Below, piece after piece: positions 10,755 through 21,925 of a DNA stretch of 64,000 nucleotides (its first letter is position 1; each line of letters opens with the position of its first letter). The DNA comes from Cylicocyclus nassatus (taxonomy: Eukaryota > Nematoda > Chromadorea > Rhabditida > Strongylidae): assembly GCA_958299035.1 (NCBI GenBank), contig CATQJL010000316.1, forward strand, positions 16,214,347 to 16,278,346, read 5' to 3'. Both the position numbers and the translations under genes were made by a program. The notes beneath the pieces were generated by a model. That model saw nothing but the letters and a program-made list of their open reading frames with translations. It was not told where the DNA came from and did not search any database.

Positions 10755-12760
10755 CTAGATTTCCACGCTTTCTTCGGAAAACTCCTCCTCTAAATCTGCA
10801 GATGAAGACTGTTCAGAACTAACGGATGGTGGGTTGGAACCCTCATTACAACCATAACGCTCAACTTCTCTCTGACTCCAAACTTTGCAGGCCCTGAACA
10901 CTTGCTTTTCATTTTTTTCTTCCCTGAACAAATCAAGTCACCTGCTTGTGTCTTTGTTAGTGTTAGCGTTGATCATAAGGAAAAGCCTGGCGGTTTTTCT
11001 TAGCAAACGTTGTCTTCTTTTGTTTCCGAAAATTATCCCGGAGGTGCTCAAATTAGTATATTGTCCGACGCATATATGAAGAACACAAACCGTTGTTGGT
11101 GATTGTGCCACCAGGTCAGTGGACCGGATTCAGCATGTGAGCGTGCGTTACCTCGATTCAAATGGATCGAATACTGCTGCAGCTCCATCTAAACGCAATA
11201 GACTGGGGGCCTGATAACCATTACCGTGTTTTAAATTACCTGCAGATCTTCTTCCTGCATTTGCAAGGATCTGGTGGGTGGACTTGCCGGTTGCGAAGTG
11301 ATCAGAGACCACATGTCGGACCCCGTTGGCGTCGAGGAAGGTCTAGCCCTGACATCCTCGCCCGCAGAAGTGTCGCATATGTCCTCTGAAATTCGCAGTA
11401 TGTTACATTTGCACGAAGCCATCGACTGACTTACTTTTGCACATTAAAAAGTCGCAAAGTTTGAGTCAAAAAGATTCTACGAAAATACTCCTGTTGTTTC
11501 CAGCAGTCTTCCTCCGAAAAGCTGGCCTTCTCTTCATGCATTTGATAGAATTTTACAGTGTGATAGTAACGTGAGTAAGGATGTTCACAAAGAGTTCAAC
11601 TCATGTTTCGGTTTTGGCAATAAGAAGCTTCCCGACTGCAATATACATTGAGCAGCATGATGACTGGTAGCATACCTGGGAAAGTTACAATCGGTTATAA
11701 TAATTGGAATCCATGGATACCTGATTGGTGGCCGCTTGATAAGGCTGTAGGAACGTTCGCATCGCTTTCAACGTTCGGATCTCTCCGTCTTCCAAAGGCG
11801 CCATGTCAAAAAGTGATGTCAGTCTTTCAATAGCCGACATCTTCAACAAACAGCATTGTCAGCAAGATTGACGTCTTATACTTCACCCACCGCGGCAAGA
11901 AAATCGCATAACATAAAATATGTGGATGACCACCTCGTTGGCGCATCAGTCATAGGGATGACCGACTTTAGGGAGATTTTCCTCTTCAAGGAGCCTAGAA
12001 TAGAATATCACTCGAAACTATTTAACTAGGCGTGGAATTTACCTTTTGAAGGTTTTCTTCATTCTTCCACTTTTGTTGAGCTTCGATACAACGGCCTTTA
12101 CTTTTCTCAGAGCATTCGCACAGACAGGAAGGGTGAGAGTTGTTGATACGGCTAAGTTTATAATATGCGCACAGCAGTGAATGCTAAATTGAATCGATGA
12201 GCAAGATTGATGCAGGGATAGGACGTAGCACTCACTACTGTATGCCTAAATCGGACGCAGTTTTTATCGTGACTGTGGCCCCATCTGCGACCATAAATGA
12301 CACGTTATTCGCGGCAATCCCAAGATTTGCAAAACTTGCTAGAATCTTTGATGTTATCACTTCGCTCGTGTGGCTAAAGAAGAGATAATTGGAAAGCCTC
12401 AATCTCCATACCACAGCGTACCTTTCCTCGTCCAATGGGACACAGTCTAATACAACATTGGCCCTTTCTGAGAAGTCCCTCTTCAAAACGTGTCCGGTTA
12501 TCGCCAGCAGTGCACAGGAGGTATTTTTTCATGACCACTCGTCTACAGTGATCGCAAACTTGACATCACCACAAAAAAGTTTCTTGCTCCCCTCGTCAAT
12601 GTTATGAACTTCTTTCTGCATCAGTTTCTTCAAAGTCTTCCTCGTTGGGGCAGCGTAGGACGGATTCAGCGTTTGCACGAGTTCCTTGAAGGATTGCAAT
12701 TCGATGATGTATAATGGAAGCGAAGGGATCTTTTGAAGCTAAGATGGCCATATATGTACT
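10755..12760 (-). pseudogene. hAT-family transposase, degraded
   Basis: Read on the minus strand across frameshifts, the segments appear in hAT order. From about 12720 down: ELVQTLNPSYAAPTRKTLKK (the conserved N-P-x-Y-x-x-P-x-R-x-T motif), then FAITVDEWS (first catalytic Asp region, stop follows), then a 12486-12235 open frame with SEVITSKIL and MVADGATV (second catalytic Asp, normally VTDGA). At 12176-12131 HCCAHIINLAV matches the C/H-x-H-x-L-N-L block. TLKAMRTFLQPYQAAT lies at about 11750. The C-terminal dimerisation part follows: PLTWWHNHQQRF at about 11085-11126 and NKRRQRLLRKTARLFLMINAN at about 10960-11030. It ends with an acidic, serine-rich tail and a stop at 10755-10757. The enzyme would excise and insert hAT elements by cut-and-paste; stops and frameshifts make this copy dead. 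The N-terminal BED finger and the element's TIRs were not found. Confidence 0.8.
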
Positions 12761-13544
12761 TAAATTCCACAAACGTTACGATACATTGCCTGTTCATCTG
12801 AGAATTTCGTTTTGTGTGATATGAGCTAGTCGTGGATGAAGGCATGTGGTTTCCTCCGCGAAGTGAGCACGAATGCCCCTATAACCCCGGGCATACTGCA
12901 GGCATTTCAGTGGCAACGTGGTATGGCAATACTCAAATTGTCCAAAACCTATTCTGAAAGTACAGAATGCAGGGCATTTATCTTTTTAGTATGTTGTACA
13001 CGCTAAACATATGTGGTAAGCTGCCGTTACACCTGAAGACATCTCGTAACTGGCAAATCGCGTACGGCGGTCTAAATCGTCTAATCCTCCACTACAACTG
13101 CGATTTTCTTTACTCAATATACACCAATTCGCAAACTCCAAGGTAACGAATAGGCAGTTTTGCAATAATTTATGCGAACAAGAGTGCTCACTAGTATGGG
13201 CTTTGTGTACCGCAAGCGTGAGCAATGCAAAGAAAGAAGAACAGCCATTTCAATTCAGTGTGAACTCAGAACATGAGCTTGAATTTGATATCTTCTTTGC
13301 TGATTTGGTGCCAATAGCAGTGCGAACAATCTCATTGATAGAAAAAACATCAATTAAAATCTACATATGATTTTTTTACTGTCGCAAGCAATCGGAAAAA
13401 TGCTACTCTCGACACAGTTCAAAGGTACACCGGTTGCAAAAGATGCATTACCAAGTTTTGCGGATAAAACGCGGACGAAGCGAGCTTGATACTCAGCAGT
13501 TGGCTCTGCAACAAAGTCGAATAATCTGAATACGGAGTGCATTC
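12761..13544. other. Possible 5' part of the hAT element; unassigned
   Basis: Minus-strand open frames of 79 and 70 codons (12986-13225, 13354-13566) lie upstream of the hAT relic and could be its N-terminal exons, but no zinc finger or other domain is recognisable. Confidence 0.25.
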
Positions 13545-13805
13545 GAATACGGATTCGAATAAACATTCGAATAAAACATTCGAATAAAATCTATTCGAAA
13601 CCCCGTTTTTTGATTATTCGAGTTTTCGAATGAAATTCGAAATCTCGTTTTTGATTATTCGAGTTTCGAATTTTATTCGAAACCCCGTTTTCTCAATTAC
13701 TCGAGTTTCGAATGTTATTCGAAAATGGAAGAACTTCGAATGTCGAATTTCGAATACGAATATATTCAAATGTTTTATTCGAATGATCGAATTTCTATTC
13801 GATTC
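13545..13805. repeat. ATTCGAATA-type simple repeat array
   Basis: Repeats of ATTCGAATAAAA, CGAAACCCCGTTTT and GAATTTCGAATACGAATA; same class as 9430-9665 and 36120-36560. Confidence 0.7.
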
Positions 13806-13839
13806 GGACCCAAGTATAGTAAACAGCCCTCATAGCTTT

Positions 13840-13960
13840 TCATACAGAACCGTTTCGCAGCTAAAAACTATACATTTGGAATGAGCATTTCAATCGCTTA
13901 AGGACGTTATATGCCTCATCTGGATTGGTCGGGGCTACTCGGCATCCTTCCCCGTAAGAA
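13840..13960 (-). mobile_element. RTE 3' UTR fragment (5'-truncated)
   Basis: The reverse complement matches 8020-8125 of the RTE copy, including CCAATCCARMTGAGGCRTA and GTTTTTAGCTGCGAAACGG. A short 3' piece alone is the usual product of 5'-truncated reverse transcription. The H2 Helitron starts immediately to its right, at 13961. Confidence 0.7.
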
Positions 13961-14656
13961 TCATGACTTATAATAAAGCGCGTGTCTGTCTGTCTCTGTG
14001 TGTGTGTTCATGTCTGTCTGTCACGAAATTCATAGAGCATTTTGTAGGCAAGGTCTTGAGCTGAAATTTTGGTCATGGCATCCTACCAGCATGTAGGTAA
14101 GAAGTGCAAAAGCACAAGCTGATCCGATATTTGGGACCTTTGGAAACTGCGCGTCAGACGGGCCCACGCGGCTTTTGGCACGCAAAACTATGTCATTAAT
14201 TCGACTTTTTGCGAAGTCATGATTTGCCTGACAAGTACATCTGCGCCTCATGAATTCTAGCCCAAAAAGTGCTCAAAAAGTTTGCTTTTCTGCGACAACA
14301 GCGCCAAGAAATGGTGATCGCTTAAACAATCGATTTGGCAAGGTTTTACCTTTAGACTTGGAAAGGTTTTTGCACGGAAATTTAGCTCAAAGTGACTATT
14401 ATCCTTATGACGACTACCAAGCCAAAACGAATTCAGCAATCTAATCAAATTCGCAGGTGTTCCTTTGCGACAAGTTTTTTTCTTTCAAAATTACCGATCT
14501 TACATGGAGATTTCGAAAATGGACAGTTGTTTACTATTCATTTGTGATGTTCAGCATCGCATGGTGGGTTTCAAAGTCATCATTATGCGAACATGAGAAA
14601 GGCAAACGGATAGGAGAGTCAGTGCGAACCTCCGCGAAGCGGAGGTGACCCACTGA
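13961..14656 (+). mobile_element. Helitron, family H2, full-length copy
   Basis: Starts A/TCATGACTTATAATAAAGC with a GTCT/GTGT microsatellite, ends in hairpin CCTCCGCGAAGCGGAGG then GTGACCCACTGA/T (CTRR). About 696 bp, non-autonomous. A minus-strand ORF at 14030-14251 is conserved in the copies at 4043-4762 and 53753-54917. Confidence 0.8.
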
Positions 14657-14739
14657 TAAATAATATTGCAAATTAGTCAAAGTATGGCTCTATGACTGCT
14701 AAGAAAAACTTGATTTGATACGCTTCGATTGCTTTTCAA

Positions 14740-15060
14740 CAGGGTGTCTCAAAAGATATATCGACCGTTTCTTCAGCAGCCCTCTTGTACAGTAAGTTTT
14801 TCTGAGGTCTTTCAAACTTTATGTTGCAGAACTGGCTACAGTTCACATTCAAAGTACAAACGGATCACATTCTTTACTGTGGAATGACGATGAAAACTTG
14901 TGGCATACACCATAATAAAATGGCTTTTTGCAAAAGAGTTTTTGAAATATGAGGTTTTTTGCAGGGTTTTTCACAAATGGCGTTTCCGCTAGATTTTTAC
15001 ATGTTTCAAAAGGCAGTGTCTCGCTGAAATTGTGTAGTGCGGTTCTCCACACATTTTGTT
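14740..15060. mobile_element. Degenerate CAGGGTGTC element, left half
   Basis: Begins CAGGGTGTCTCAAAAGATAT and keeps the outline of the family at 40282-40961 (a YGGCT.CA segment, then a TTTACTGTGGAATGACG stretch where others have TTACTGTAGGATTACGG). The right terminus is missing. Confidence 0.4.
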
Positions 15061-16479
15061 CTAGCCGACGCCCCAAGTTCGACTCAAATTAGGTCGCGAA
15101 ACATTGCCACTCAGAGTGTCCCACAAAGTGTTATTTGACTTGCACTGGCCACCTCCTGGGCCCCCTTACGCATTTCAGCAAATTTCTCCACTGGCGTCCA
15201 TCCTTATACTGTGTTGCTGCCACTATGGATAGTGGCAGCAGGTGAAAAGTCACAATTCATCCACTTTGCTTTTGATGAGACACCGCCTTTGAGCCTTTAA
15301 CGTGGCCTAATAGCGTTTTTGAGGAGGGGCCAGGAGAAAGTTGTGGCATACTCGGCCTAAGTTAGAAAGAAGTATTAGAGTAAAATGCGAATTTCATAAT
15401 TAGAATCAACATCTTTGATTGAAGTGATAAAAGAGATTTTTGATTGCTTGCTTTGCTTTCTGAAACAAGAGCCTCATAAGCTCAGAACGCTTTTCGAAGT
15501 TCCTATGTTGATTCGTTTTACACTGTAATATTAGGTTGAAAATTGAGTTTTGCAACTCATTCAATAACTTTCCTCTCACTCAACATGACGCTCTTAAATT
15601 TCGCCACTGTGTTGTTCATGATGTAAGCTAAAAACGCAGCTGCTACTCTACCGAATTCTGATGCCGCAGTGAGGCTTACGGTAAGTATATGGTATAGAGG
15701 GAAAAATTGTGCCATTTGACAGATTTGGCTGAAACTTGGCATAGGGGGATTATTCGACATGCTGATGACGAAAAATACTGATGTTGTGTGATAAGGGCAT
15801 TTTTTCAATATATTCTAGGTGTACGATAAAGGGTCTCACCCCAAACAAGGCATGAGACGTTGATTCAACAAATGAATATGATATTCGTGTTCAGCAGGTC
15901 AAACAGCCTCAATATGTAAAAGCTTGGAAAATTTTGTCGCTCTGACTTCTTAGTCATTGACGGCTGTCCCCAGCAGTCTTGAGCACAGCTCAAAATTGTG
16001 AGAGCGCCAAATCTCGACTTGCTCTAAATTTTATATCTTTTTTGGTGAGACGAATAAGTCAACCTCCAGCAACAATTCGTATACGATTCCGGATTATTGC
16101 GCATGGCCTGGTTTAGGCTGCTAAGCTTCGTTTTGGCTTAAAACAGTAGTTATCTTTCGGATATTTTGAAAATCTTGGAATATTCTTTCTTATTGTGGAC
16201 TTATCTCTTTGTTTATAACACCGTAAATTCTCAAAAGTTCGTTATTTCCGAAGAATGTCTGGAATTTTTTTACTTTGTTTTCAAAATTTAAACAGTTTTA
16301 TTTTATTGTAGCTTACACTACGGTCTACAAACTGCCACAGTTTGAGTGACTACATCCGAAGAGAGCTGAGTCATGGAAGCAGCTTCAAAACTTAGTTTCC
16401 AGCTTAATAAATTGAAGCCGGCACCAATATGTTGTTTGAATGGCTGCGAAAACTCTTTGTATAAAAGCGTTATTAAAAA
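15061..16479. other. Unassigned DNA
   Basis: No ORF with a recognisable domain, no repeat termini. Confidence 0.4.
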
Positions 16480-16721
16480 TCAGTGCTTCACCTCTGTTTC
16501 GCAGAGGTTCGCACTGGTCATCATGAACCATGGTAAACTCACTCTCTGAGAGCTTGTCTCTCAAATCATTGTTCGGTTGACTGCAACAGAGCCATAGTAA
16601 AATGAAACATACTCGCTATGTGAACCTCATATGATGTTTAGTACCGTAAATCATTCCTCACTATAATTTCTTGATAGACAGACTTACAGCCGACAAATAA
16701 ACGGCTTATTATGAGTCATGG
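16480..16721 (-). mobile_element. Short Helitron, H2-like
   Basis: On the minus strand it starts near CATGACTCATAATAAGCCG and ends with CCTCTGCGAAACAGAGG hairpin then TGAAGCACTGA/T. It is about 240 bp and closely related to 58332-58578, sharing the interior GAACCATGGTAAACTCAC segment. Confidence 0.7.
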
Positions 16722-17121
16722 TAAACATTCGAAGCATGTTTTTTGCAACACCAAGTTTTTGTTATTGCTTGCCAGGAAGCCCAAAAACGGCATTTTTGAA
16801 TCCACCCAACGTTCAGCAAACAAAATTATTGTTACAGTTCTTTTGTTTACCCGAAGAAAAGAAGAAAACTAAAGCATGGATTGCTAAGGATCAGCTTGAT
16901 ACCCATTCGCCAAAGGAGCTTCGGTAATTAATTTTTTTTCAAAACGCAATAATCAGCTTAAAAATTTTTTTGCAACTTTTATGGCAACTCATTTCAGTCA
17001 AAGTAATCACCTCAAATAAATAAAAGCGTGATATTTTTGGAATTATTAAATTATTCTGGAAGTTTCCAAGTTTCGTTTGGTTGAACCTTGGCATTGCTGA
17101 CATAGGTTTCAGTCTTACTAT
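16722..17121. other. Unassigned A+T-rich DNA
   Basis: Nothing supportable beyond short open frames. Confidence 0.4.
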
Positions 17122-17160
17122 GCCGTATAGGTTTGTTAGGATGGTATATTTATTTGGATC

Positions 17161-17199
17161 AACCTAACGTTTCTGCGCTTTCGCCGTCTTCAGAGGCCT
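17161..17199 (-). ncRNA. Hammerhead ribozyme-like core, left arm
   Basis: On the minus strand: GGCCT, CTGAAGA, a hairpin-like GGCGAAAGCGC stretch, GAAAC, GTT, AGGTT. GGCCT pairs with AGGTT (two G-U wobbles) as stem I, CTGAAGA and GAAAC are the invariant core, and GTT is a valid cleavage triplet. Stem II has one or two extra bases and pairs poorly, so activity is doubtful. Confidence 0.5.
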
Positions 17200-17424
17200 A
17201 AATAAACCCAAAGCATCACCTCCAACACCAGACCATCAGATGTCACCTCTAGCTTGCCGGGTTTCAACTTTGTTTTAGATTCAGTCCGCAAAAACTCTTC
17301 AGACAGAAATGAACTTACCGTTATACCGCCGCTAAATGATTGTCCGCACAGGAAGGAATTGAGGCGGACAGAAAACGAATAGTGTAGAAAACAGACAGAG
17401 GGAATGCTATCTACTATCTACAGC

Positions 17425-18015
17425 TCACATAGCTACGAACGGCAGAAAGTCGGCTGTAATAGACAAGCACTCGTTTTTATTATTCATTTCTGGATTCTTA
17501 AAGATAACCAGAAAGATTTTAATGCCTTTCTAGCCGAGATCCCCTTCTCAGAGCTTAAGAATTTGCATCTAACTCTAAAATCTGCTCATGTGCTCCGCCT
17601 TTATGTCTTACCGGGGGTGTTGCTAAGCTCTTGCTTCTCATGCTTGCCAGATGTTCCTTTAGACGTACGCTTGCATACTTCTGCCAGTTTCGCCAATATA
17701 TAACGCGCCGCAAACTATGCATTCGAGTTTATATACAACACCCACTTTTGTACACTCCCCTTCTCTACCATACGAATACACTATGCATTGTTCAGCTGCG
17801 CATTTCCCATCGTAGAGTCGATTTCCTACGAGCTGCTTTTTGATGTTATCGTTTGGTATGTTAACCAAAATGACTTCAATGAGCAGCTGTGCGCGAGCAA
17901 TGCACTGGTAAAAGGCTGCTGTAATTTTATCGAGATGAACGGGAGACACGATGGGATTTTGTTGTCGTTTCGAGTGCGGCCAACCTGCGCAGAACCTTTA
18001 GTTCGTGAAATTGCG
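17425..18015 (-). pseudogene. Penelope-like polyprotein C-terminus, GIY-YIG endonuclease
   Basis: In Penelope elements this domain nicks target DNA. On the minus strand the linker is at about 17950-17800: ARAQLLIEVILVNIPNDNIK then LVGNRLYDGKCA and the Cys-rich CAAEQCIVYSYGREGEC. It is followed by the GIY-YIG core GVVYKLECIVCGALYIGETGR, where VYK is the GIY part and YIGETGR the YIG part plus catalytic Arg. After MQA a frameshift or stop occurs; the continuation in another frame reads KEHLASMRSKS, then ILELDANS, then a C-terminal KALKSFWLSLRIQKMNNK block and DFLPFV before the stop at 17425-17427. Order and motifs are typical. Broken by frameshifts and stops, and lacking RT. Confidence 0.8.
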
Positions 18016-18383
18016 GTAGGCATAAAGGCACTAAAATCTCTCTAGATATCTTCGAAAAACCTAGAAATAAATAATAAAAACGAGAACTTGTCTTTTACAG
18101 CCGACTTTTTGCCGTTCGTAGCACTATGTGAGCTGTAGATAGTAGATAGCATATCCTCTGTCTGCTCTCCACAGTATTTCTTATTTGTCCGCTTTGCCAC
18201 TCATTTCCGGTCACTCTGTCAATTCCTTCCGGTGCGGACACATTTTTCAGTGGCGGTATAACGGTAGGTTCATTTCTGTCTAAAGAGTTTTTGCGGACTG
18301 TATTTGGAACAAAGTCGAAACTAAGCAAGCTAGAGAAGACATCTGATGGTCTGGTGTAGGAGGTGATGCTTAGGGCTCTTTTT

Positions 18384-18421
18384 AGGCCTCTGAGGACGGC
18401 GAAGGCGCGAAACGTTAGGCC
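18384..18421 (+). ncRNA. Hammerhead ribozyme-like core, right arm
   Basis: AGGCCT, CTGAGGA (18390-18396), a CGGCGAAGGCGC segment, GAAAC (18409-18413), GTT, AGGCC. GGCCT and AGGCC pair perfectly as stem I and flank CTGANGA and the GTT cleavage site. The stem II segment is imperfect. It is the inverted partner of 17161-17199 and lies antisense to the coding sequence. Confidence 0.5.
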
Positions 18422-18460
18422 GATTTGAATAAATATACCATTCTTAGAAACCTATACGGC

Positions 18461-19136
18461 TTAGCGAGATTGAGACGTATTTTGAAAGCCTTTACATTTC
18501 TGCAGCTTGCACGGCTCTTGATAAACAGGAAAGTCAAATCCGATTGAGAAAGATGCATTCTGCAACCAAGAAAATTGCATTGGACTACACAACAAGCATT
18601 AGTCCAACCACGCTTCTAATCGGAAGAACCCCGCCCATTCGTGCTCATTCTCCAATCGCCGCTACAAAAACCCCCTCAGGTTTCCTAAACGGGAATCGTC
18701 GGGGTTTTTACTGGTCCTCGACTCCATAATAGGAATTAGGGACATGAGAAGGCCTTGGAACGACAAACTGATAAGTCTAGATCTGAGCTGACGACGCATC
18801 TAACTACAGACCAACATTTTGAGTCGGTCTTTTGCTACAATCAGTTTGTTGGTGTCCGGAGCAACTCTGTGTAGTCTGGCATTCTTACGAATCTTTTAAT
18901 TGGTCTAACTTCAAAAGCGAGGATGCACTTCTTGAAGTAGTCTATTTATAATTGTTTTGCGATTTGACCTTCTACTGCAATAAACTGTCTCCTTCTTATT
19001 TCTGAGTAAATTCCGTTTGATCAGTAACTTGTATGTTCCAAGTTTGATTCCGGTAAAGCTTGAAGTCAACTTCTTAGAAGTTTTAAATTTCAAGATAGAT
19101 AAACCGGATCCGCACCCAAATACTTTGCAAATCTTC
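18461..19136. other. Unassigned DNA
   Basis: No gene recognised. A stretch at 18640-18750 loosely resembles 61830-61910, possibly an old repeat. Confidence 0.35.
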
Positions 19137-19460
19137 CGCTCGCTCGCGCTGTGCTTTCCATAAGGGGCACTTTTCGGGGTTAGATTTCAACAGAAAAATA
19201 GTAAGCATAAACTGGCGAACATCGGCTTTAGCAAATCCGGGTTCCTTTCAAGTATGTGTTATTATAAGATGTCTCCAAAATATGTATGCAGCTTATTACC
19301 AACTATTAGGTAAATTTTTAGAGCTGGCTGTAACCTATACATTTCTGGGAAGAGCCTAGAGAACCTAAGCTTTGTCTAAAGAAAGAATTAAAACGGGAAT
19401 CTAAAAAAAATTTTTCATGAGTATAGAACAAATTGTCGTTTTTTATTCATCACTGTAGAA
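19137..19460. repeat. Repeat shared with 27850-28430
   Basis: Both loci contain GCATRAACTGGCGAACATCG, AAATCCGGGTTCCTTT, GTCTC.A..TATGTATG, GAGAACCTAAGCTT and GTATAGAAC.AATCGTC..TTTATT. The second part resembles half of the CAGGGTGTCCC foldback family. Confidence 0.6.
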
Positions 19461-21424
19461 ATCCTGATCGCGGTCTCTAAATTCTTGGCTTGACCATACG
19501 CGGCCCCAGATTCATCTGTTTGAAATCATTGGTTTTGGAATGAGGTAGGGTTGACTGCAACTTCGCAAAGATGGTTTGAACACCACTTTCACTTTTATGT
19601 AGAATATTCATGCTAGGCTGGAAATAGAAACAGATAAAATTCTTCGTACTCAAACACTGACATATAGAACCATTCGCGGGTGCATATTGCGCATTTATAG
19701 GACGCTTTACAGGCTACCCGATGGTATGTTCGGTTGCTTATCGGGTCATCTGCGGGCATTGTCGGGCGTTTATCGAATACTTATCGGCGCGCTTTCGGGA
19801 TGGGCATGGCTTCGCCCGTGGGTGACCGGCAGGTGCTCGCCATAATCGTCTGAGTAATAAGCAAGAAAAGGCGTTTTTTTTCTAGCTACTAGCAAAAAGG
19901 AATAAATCTGCATAGGAAGTTAAGTGCACTCAATAAGCTGTTTTCAAGGTTAATGTGTTAAGTGATGGATTAATGCAGGAAAAGTGCAATAGACAAAGTG
20001 CTTGCTGTCTCAAATAACCTTAACCCATTAACGACGATGTAGACCATTGCCATCCGCTTTTCTTCGCAAGGTACTTGGCACCTCTAACAGTCCCTTAAAG
20101 GGGGAGACGGCCCTTCTGAACCGCTAGCGTTAGCAGCCTGATTAGTGCGCGGCCCTTTATTGATCGGCGCTGCCGCGGCGCTTGGGTAGGCGAAAGCTAT
20201 GCTGTTGTTAGAGACCTCTGAATTTCCCATGAAACTCAAAAATGTTATACGTGGTCGGCTAAGGTAAATTCTTCAGCTTACAAGTGCAGACTTCATGGTT
20301 TTTGAAAGTGGGAAGGGCGAAGAAATCACGAAAGGTCAGTAAAAAACGTACAACTTTTTTCCAACTTTTTGTCTTCATAATTCAAACATCGTCACTATCA
20401 TTATTTGTGTGCCTTGCTTGCTTTGTGCTCAGAGATATTTGAAAACTCTGAGAGGTTATAAGAAAGACAGAGTAATAAGCGTCGCCTGGGCAGAGTAATT
20501 TGCGCTAGAACGAAGCGGTTTAGAAGGGCATACACCCCCTTAAAGGACATCACACCTTCTTGGGGCCAAAGGGCAGCTCCGTCTATCACTCCTCCTTTTA
20601 AGTGCTCTTATTTGAATTCTGCACACGCACTGTATGACGTGCTTCATTGTATTGGAAAAGATAATCAAACTGAAATCGAGATACAAAAAACTTTTTAAGT
20701 CTCTATAAGGAATTAGAATCCGTAATAGACTGCAGACTGATCCAGCATTACGAGTTATGTTTTACTCATGTTTTCAGATGAAATGACACTCCCACAAAAA
20801 CTTGTAAGAGCTTGCGCTTGAGTGTGTTTGTGAAGCATATTGTTATTGATACAAATCAAGCAGAAGTTATGAGTCTTCTAATCACAGTATATAGCAGAGA
20901 AGTTAGTCAATTTCACGCATTCTAAAAATCATCTAAGAATATAGCGAATTAGAAAGCCTGCAAATATAGTGTCGTAGTTGAAATCTTATCCGACTTTTCA
21001 ATCACTGCGACCAAATTCTGGTATTCTAGTACATCGTTTTGGAAAATATTACACTTGAAAAATTTTTTTTTGATAATTGGATCTTATCGATCATTAAAGT
21101 AGTTGAAATGTGAAACTCACAGATACTGGCAGACGAAACTAGGAAAGTGTACGTGTTCAAATATTCTGGTTATTGTGGGAATTGTTGAGTTGGTTATCTG
21201 GGAATTCTCATATACTTTAAAATAAATCCTTTTATCTTTTCTGAGAATAATATATGGATCCTCACTTTAGAAGGATAATGTAACAGAATTTTTAGGCCTT
21301 TACTCAAAAAAAATGGTGACTATGATCTTTTTCAGTGTTTCTCTCTTATCACCCTTGATATCTGGATCTAGTTTTCGATGCTTGCACTCCTCACAAAGAG
21401 AGCAGTAAATGGGTGGAGCAATGG
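19461..21424. other. Unassigned DNA
   Basis: Two kilobases with no domain-bearing ORF. A G+C-richer patch at 20080-20210 and the segment 19735-19850 (repeated CGGG/TTATCGG words) hold no recognisable gene. Confidence 0.4.
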
Positions 21425-21486
21425 GCGGGCCTGAACTCTGTGGCGCAGGGGTGCTAGAGCCCTCCTGGATGCAAATGCTGGTTCGA
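21425..21486 (+). other. tRNA-derived SINE-like head
   Basis: GTGGCGCAGGGGTGCTAGAGC fits a tRNA D-arm/A-box and, about 30 bases on, TGGTTCGAACT fits a B-box. The acceptor stems are not paired, so it is not a tRNA gene. A MITE begins 6 bases after the B-box, cutting off any SINE body. Confidence 0.4.
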
Positions 21487-21491
21487 ACTTA

Positions 21492-21925
21492 CAAGGGAGG
21501 TGTTTTCGGTCGAAGTGGCCTTTTCAAATGAAATTGATACGACTATAAAGAGCATCAAACGCTGGTTCCAAATGGATAAAAGTTGTTATAGTTAGTTATA
21601 TAGTATAGGTATATAGTTATAGTATAGGTATAGTATATATATAGTATGGTATATATATGGTATAGTATAGGTATAGTATAGGTATATAGTTATATATATT
21701 GTTTAAATAAAGTGCTTTGATAATCAACATTGGACCATTTGAGCAATTCTGACGAATCTTGTCCTAAATTTGCATTTAATTTCTCAACTCAAAAAACGCT
21801 CATAACTCGACGTCTAGGGGCGCTCGGCAGATAACGAAGACAGATTTGGAATCAGCGTTTGATGCTCTTTATAGTCGTATCAATTCCATTTGAAAAGGCC
21901 ACTTCGATTGAAAACACCTCCCTTG
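21492..21925. mobile_element. Palindromic MITE, CAAGGGA ends, TTA target duplication
   Basis: Ends CAAGGGAGGTGTTTTC / GAAAACACCTCCCTTG, flanked by TTA on both sides. Arms with GAAGTGGCCTTTTCAAATG are inverted. Same family as 34740-35203 (flanked by TCA). Three-base target duplications and supply of transposase in trans point to PIF/Harbinger type. The left inner arm is replaced by a TATAG microsatellite. Confidence 0.75.
21590..21715. repeat. TATAG-type microsatellite
   Basis: Irregular run of TATAGTATAGGTATAGT words inside the MITE centre, absent from the related MITE at 34740-35203. Confidence 0.9.

Larger units (their letters stand above)
17122..18460 (-). mobile_element. Penelope-like retroelement with inverted terminal repeats
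   Basis: Arms 17122-17490 and 18060-18460 are long inverted repeats beginning GCCGTATAGGTTT. Between them, on the minus strand, is the end of a Penelope polyprotein (linker and GIY-YIG). Penelope-like elements are known to carry terminal repeats in direct or inverted orientation and to hold hammerhead ribozymes in them; both features are seen here. The left arm includes the 3' end of the coding region, as expected if the right arm is an inverted copy of the element's 3' end. The reverse transcriptase is missing, so the copy is 5'-truncated. Confidence 0.8.

Noticed and set aside
15108..15140. CAGAGTGTCCCACAAAG as the right end of the element starting at 14740
   Set aside because: It has the same orientation as the left end instead of the inverse, so it cannot be the partner terminus.
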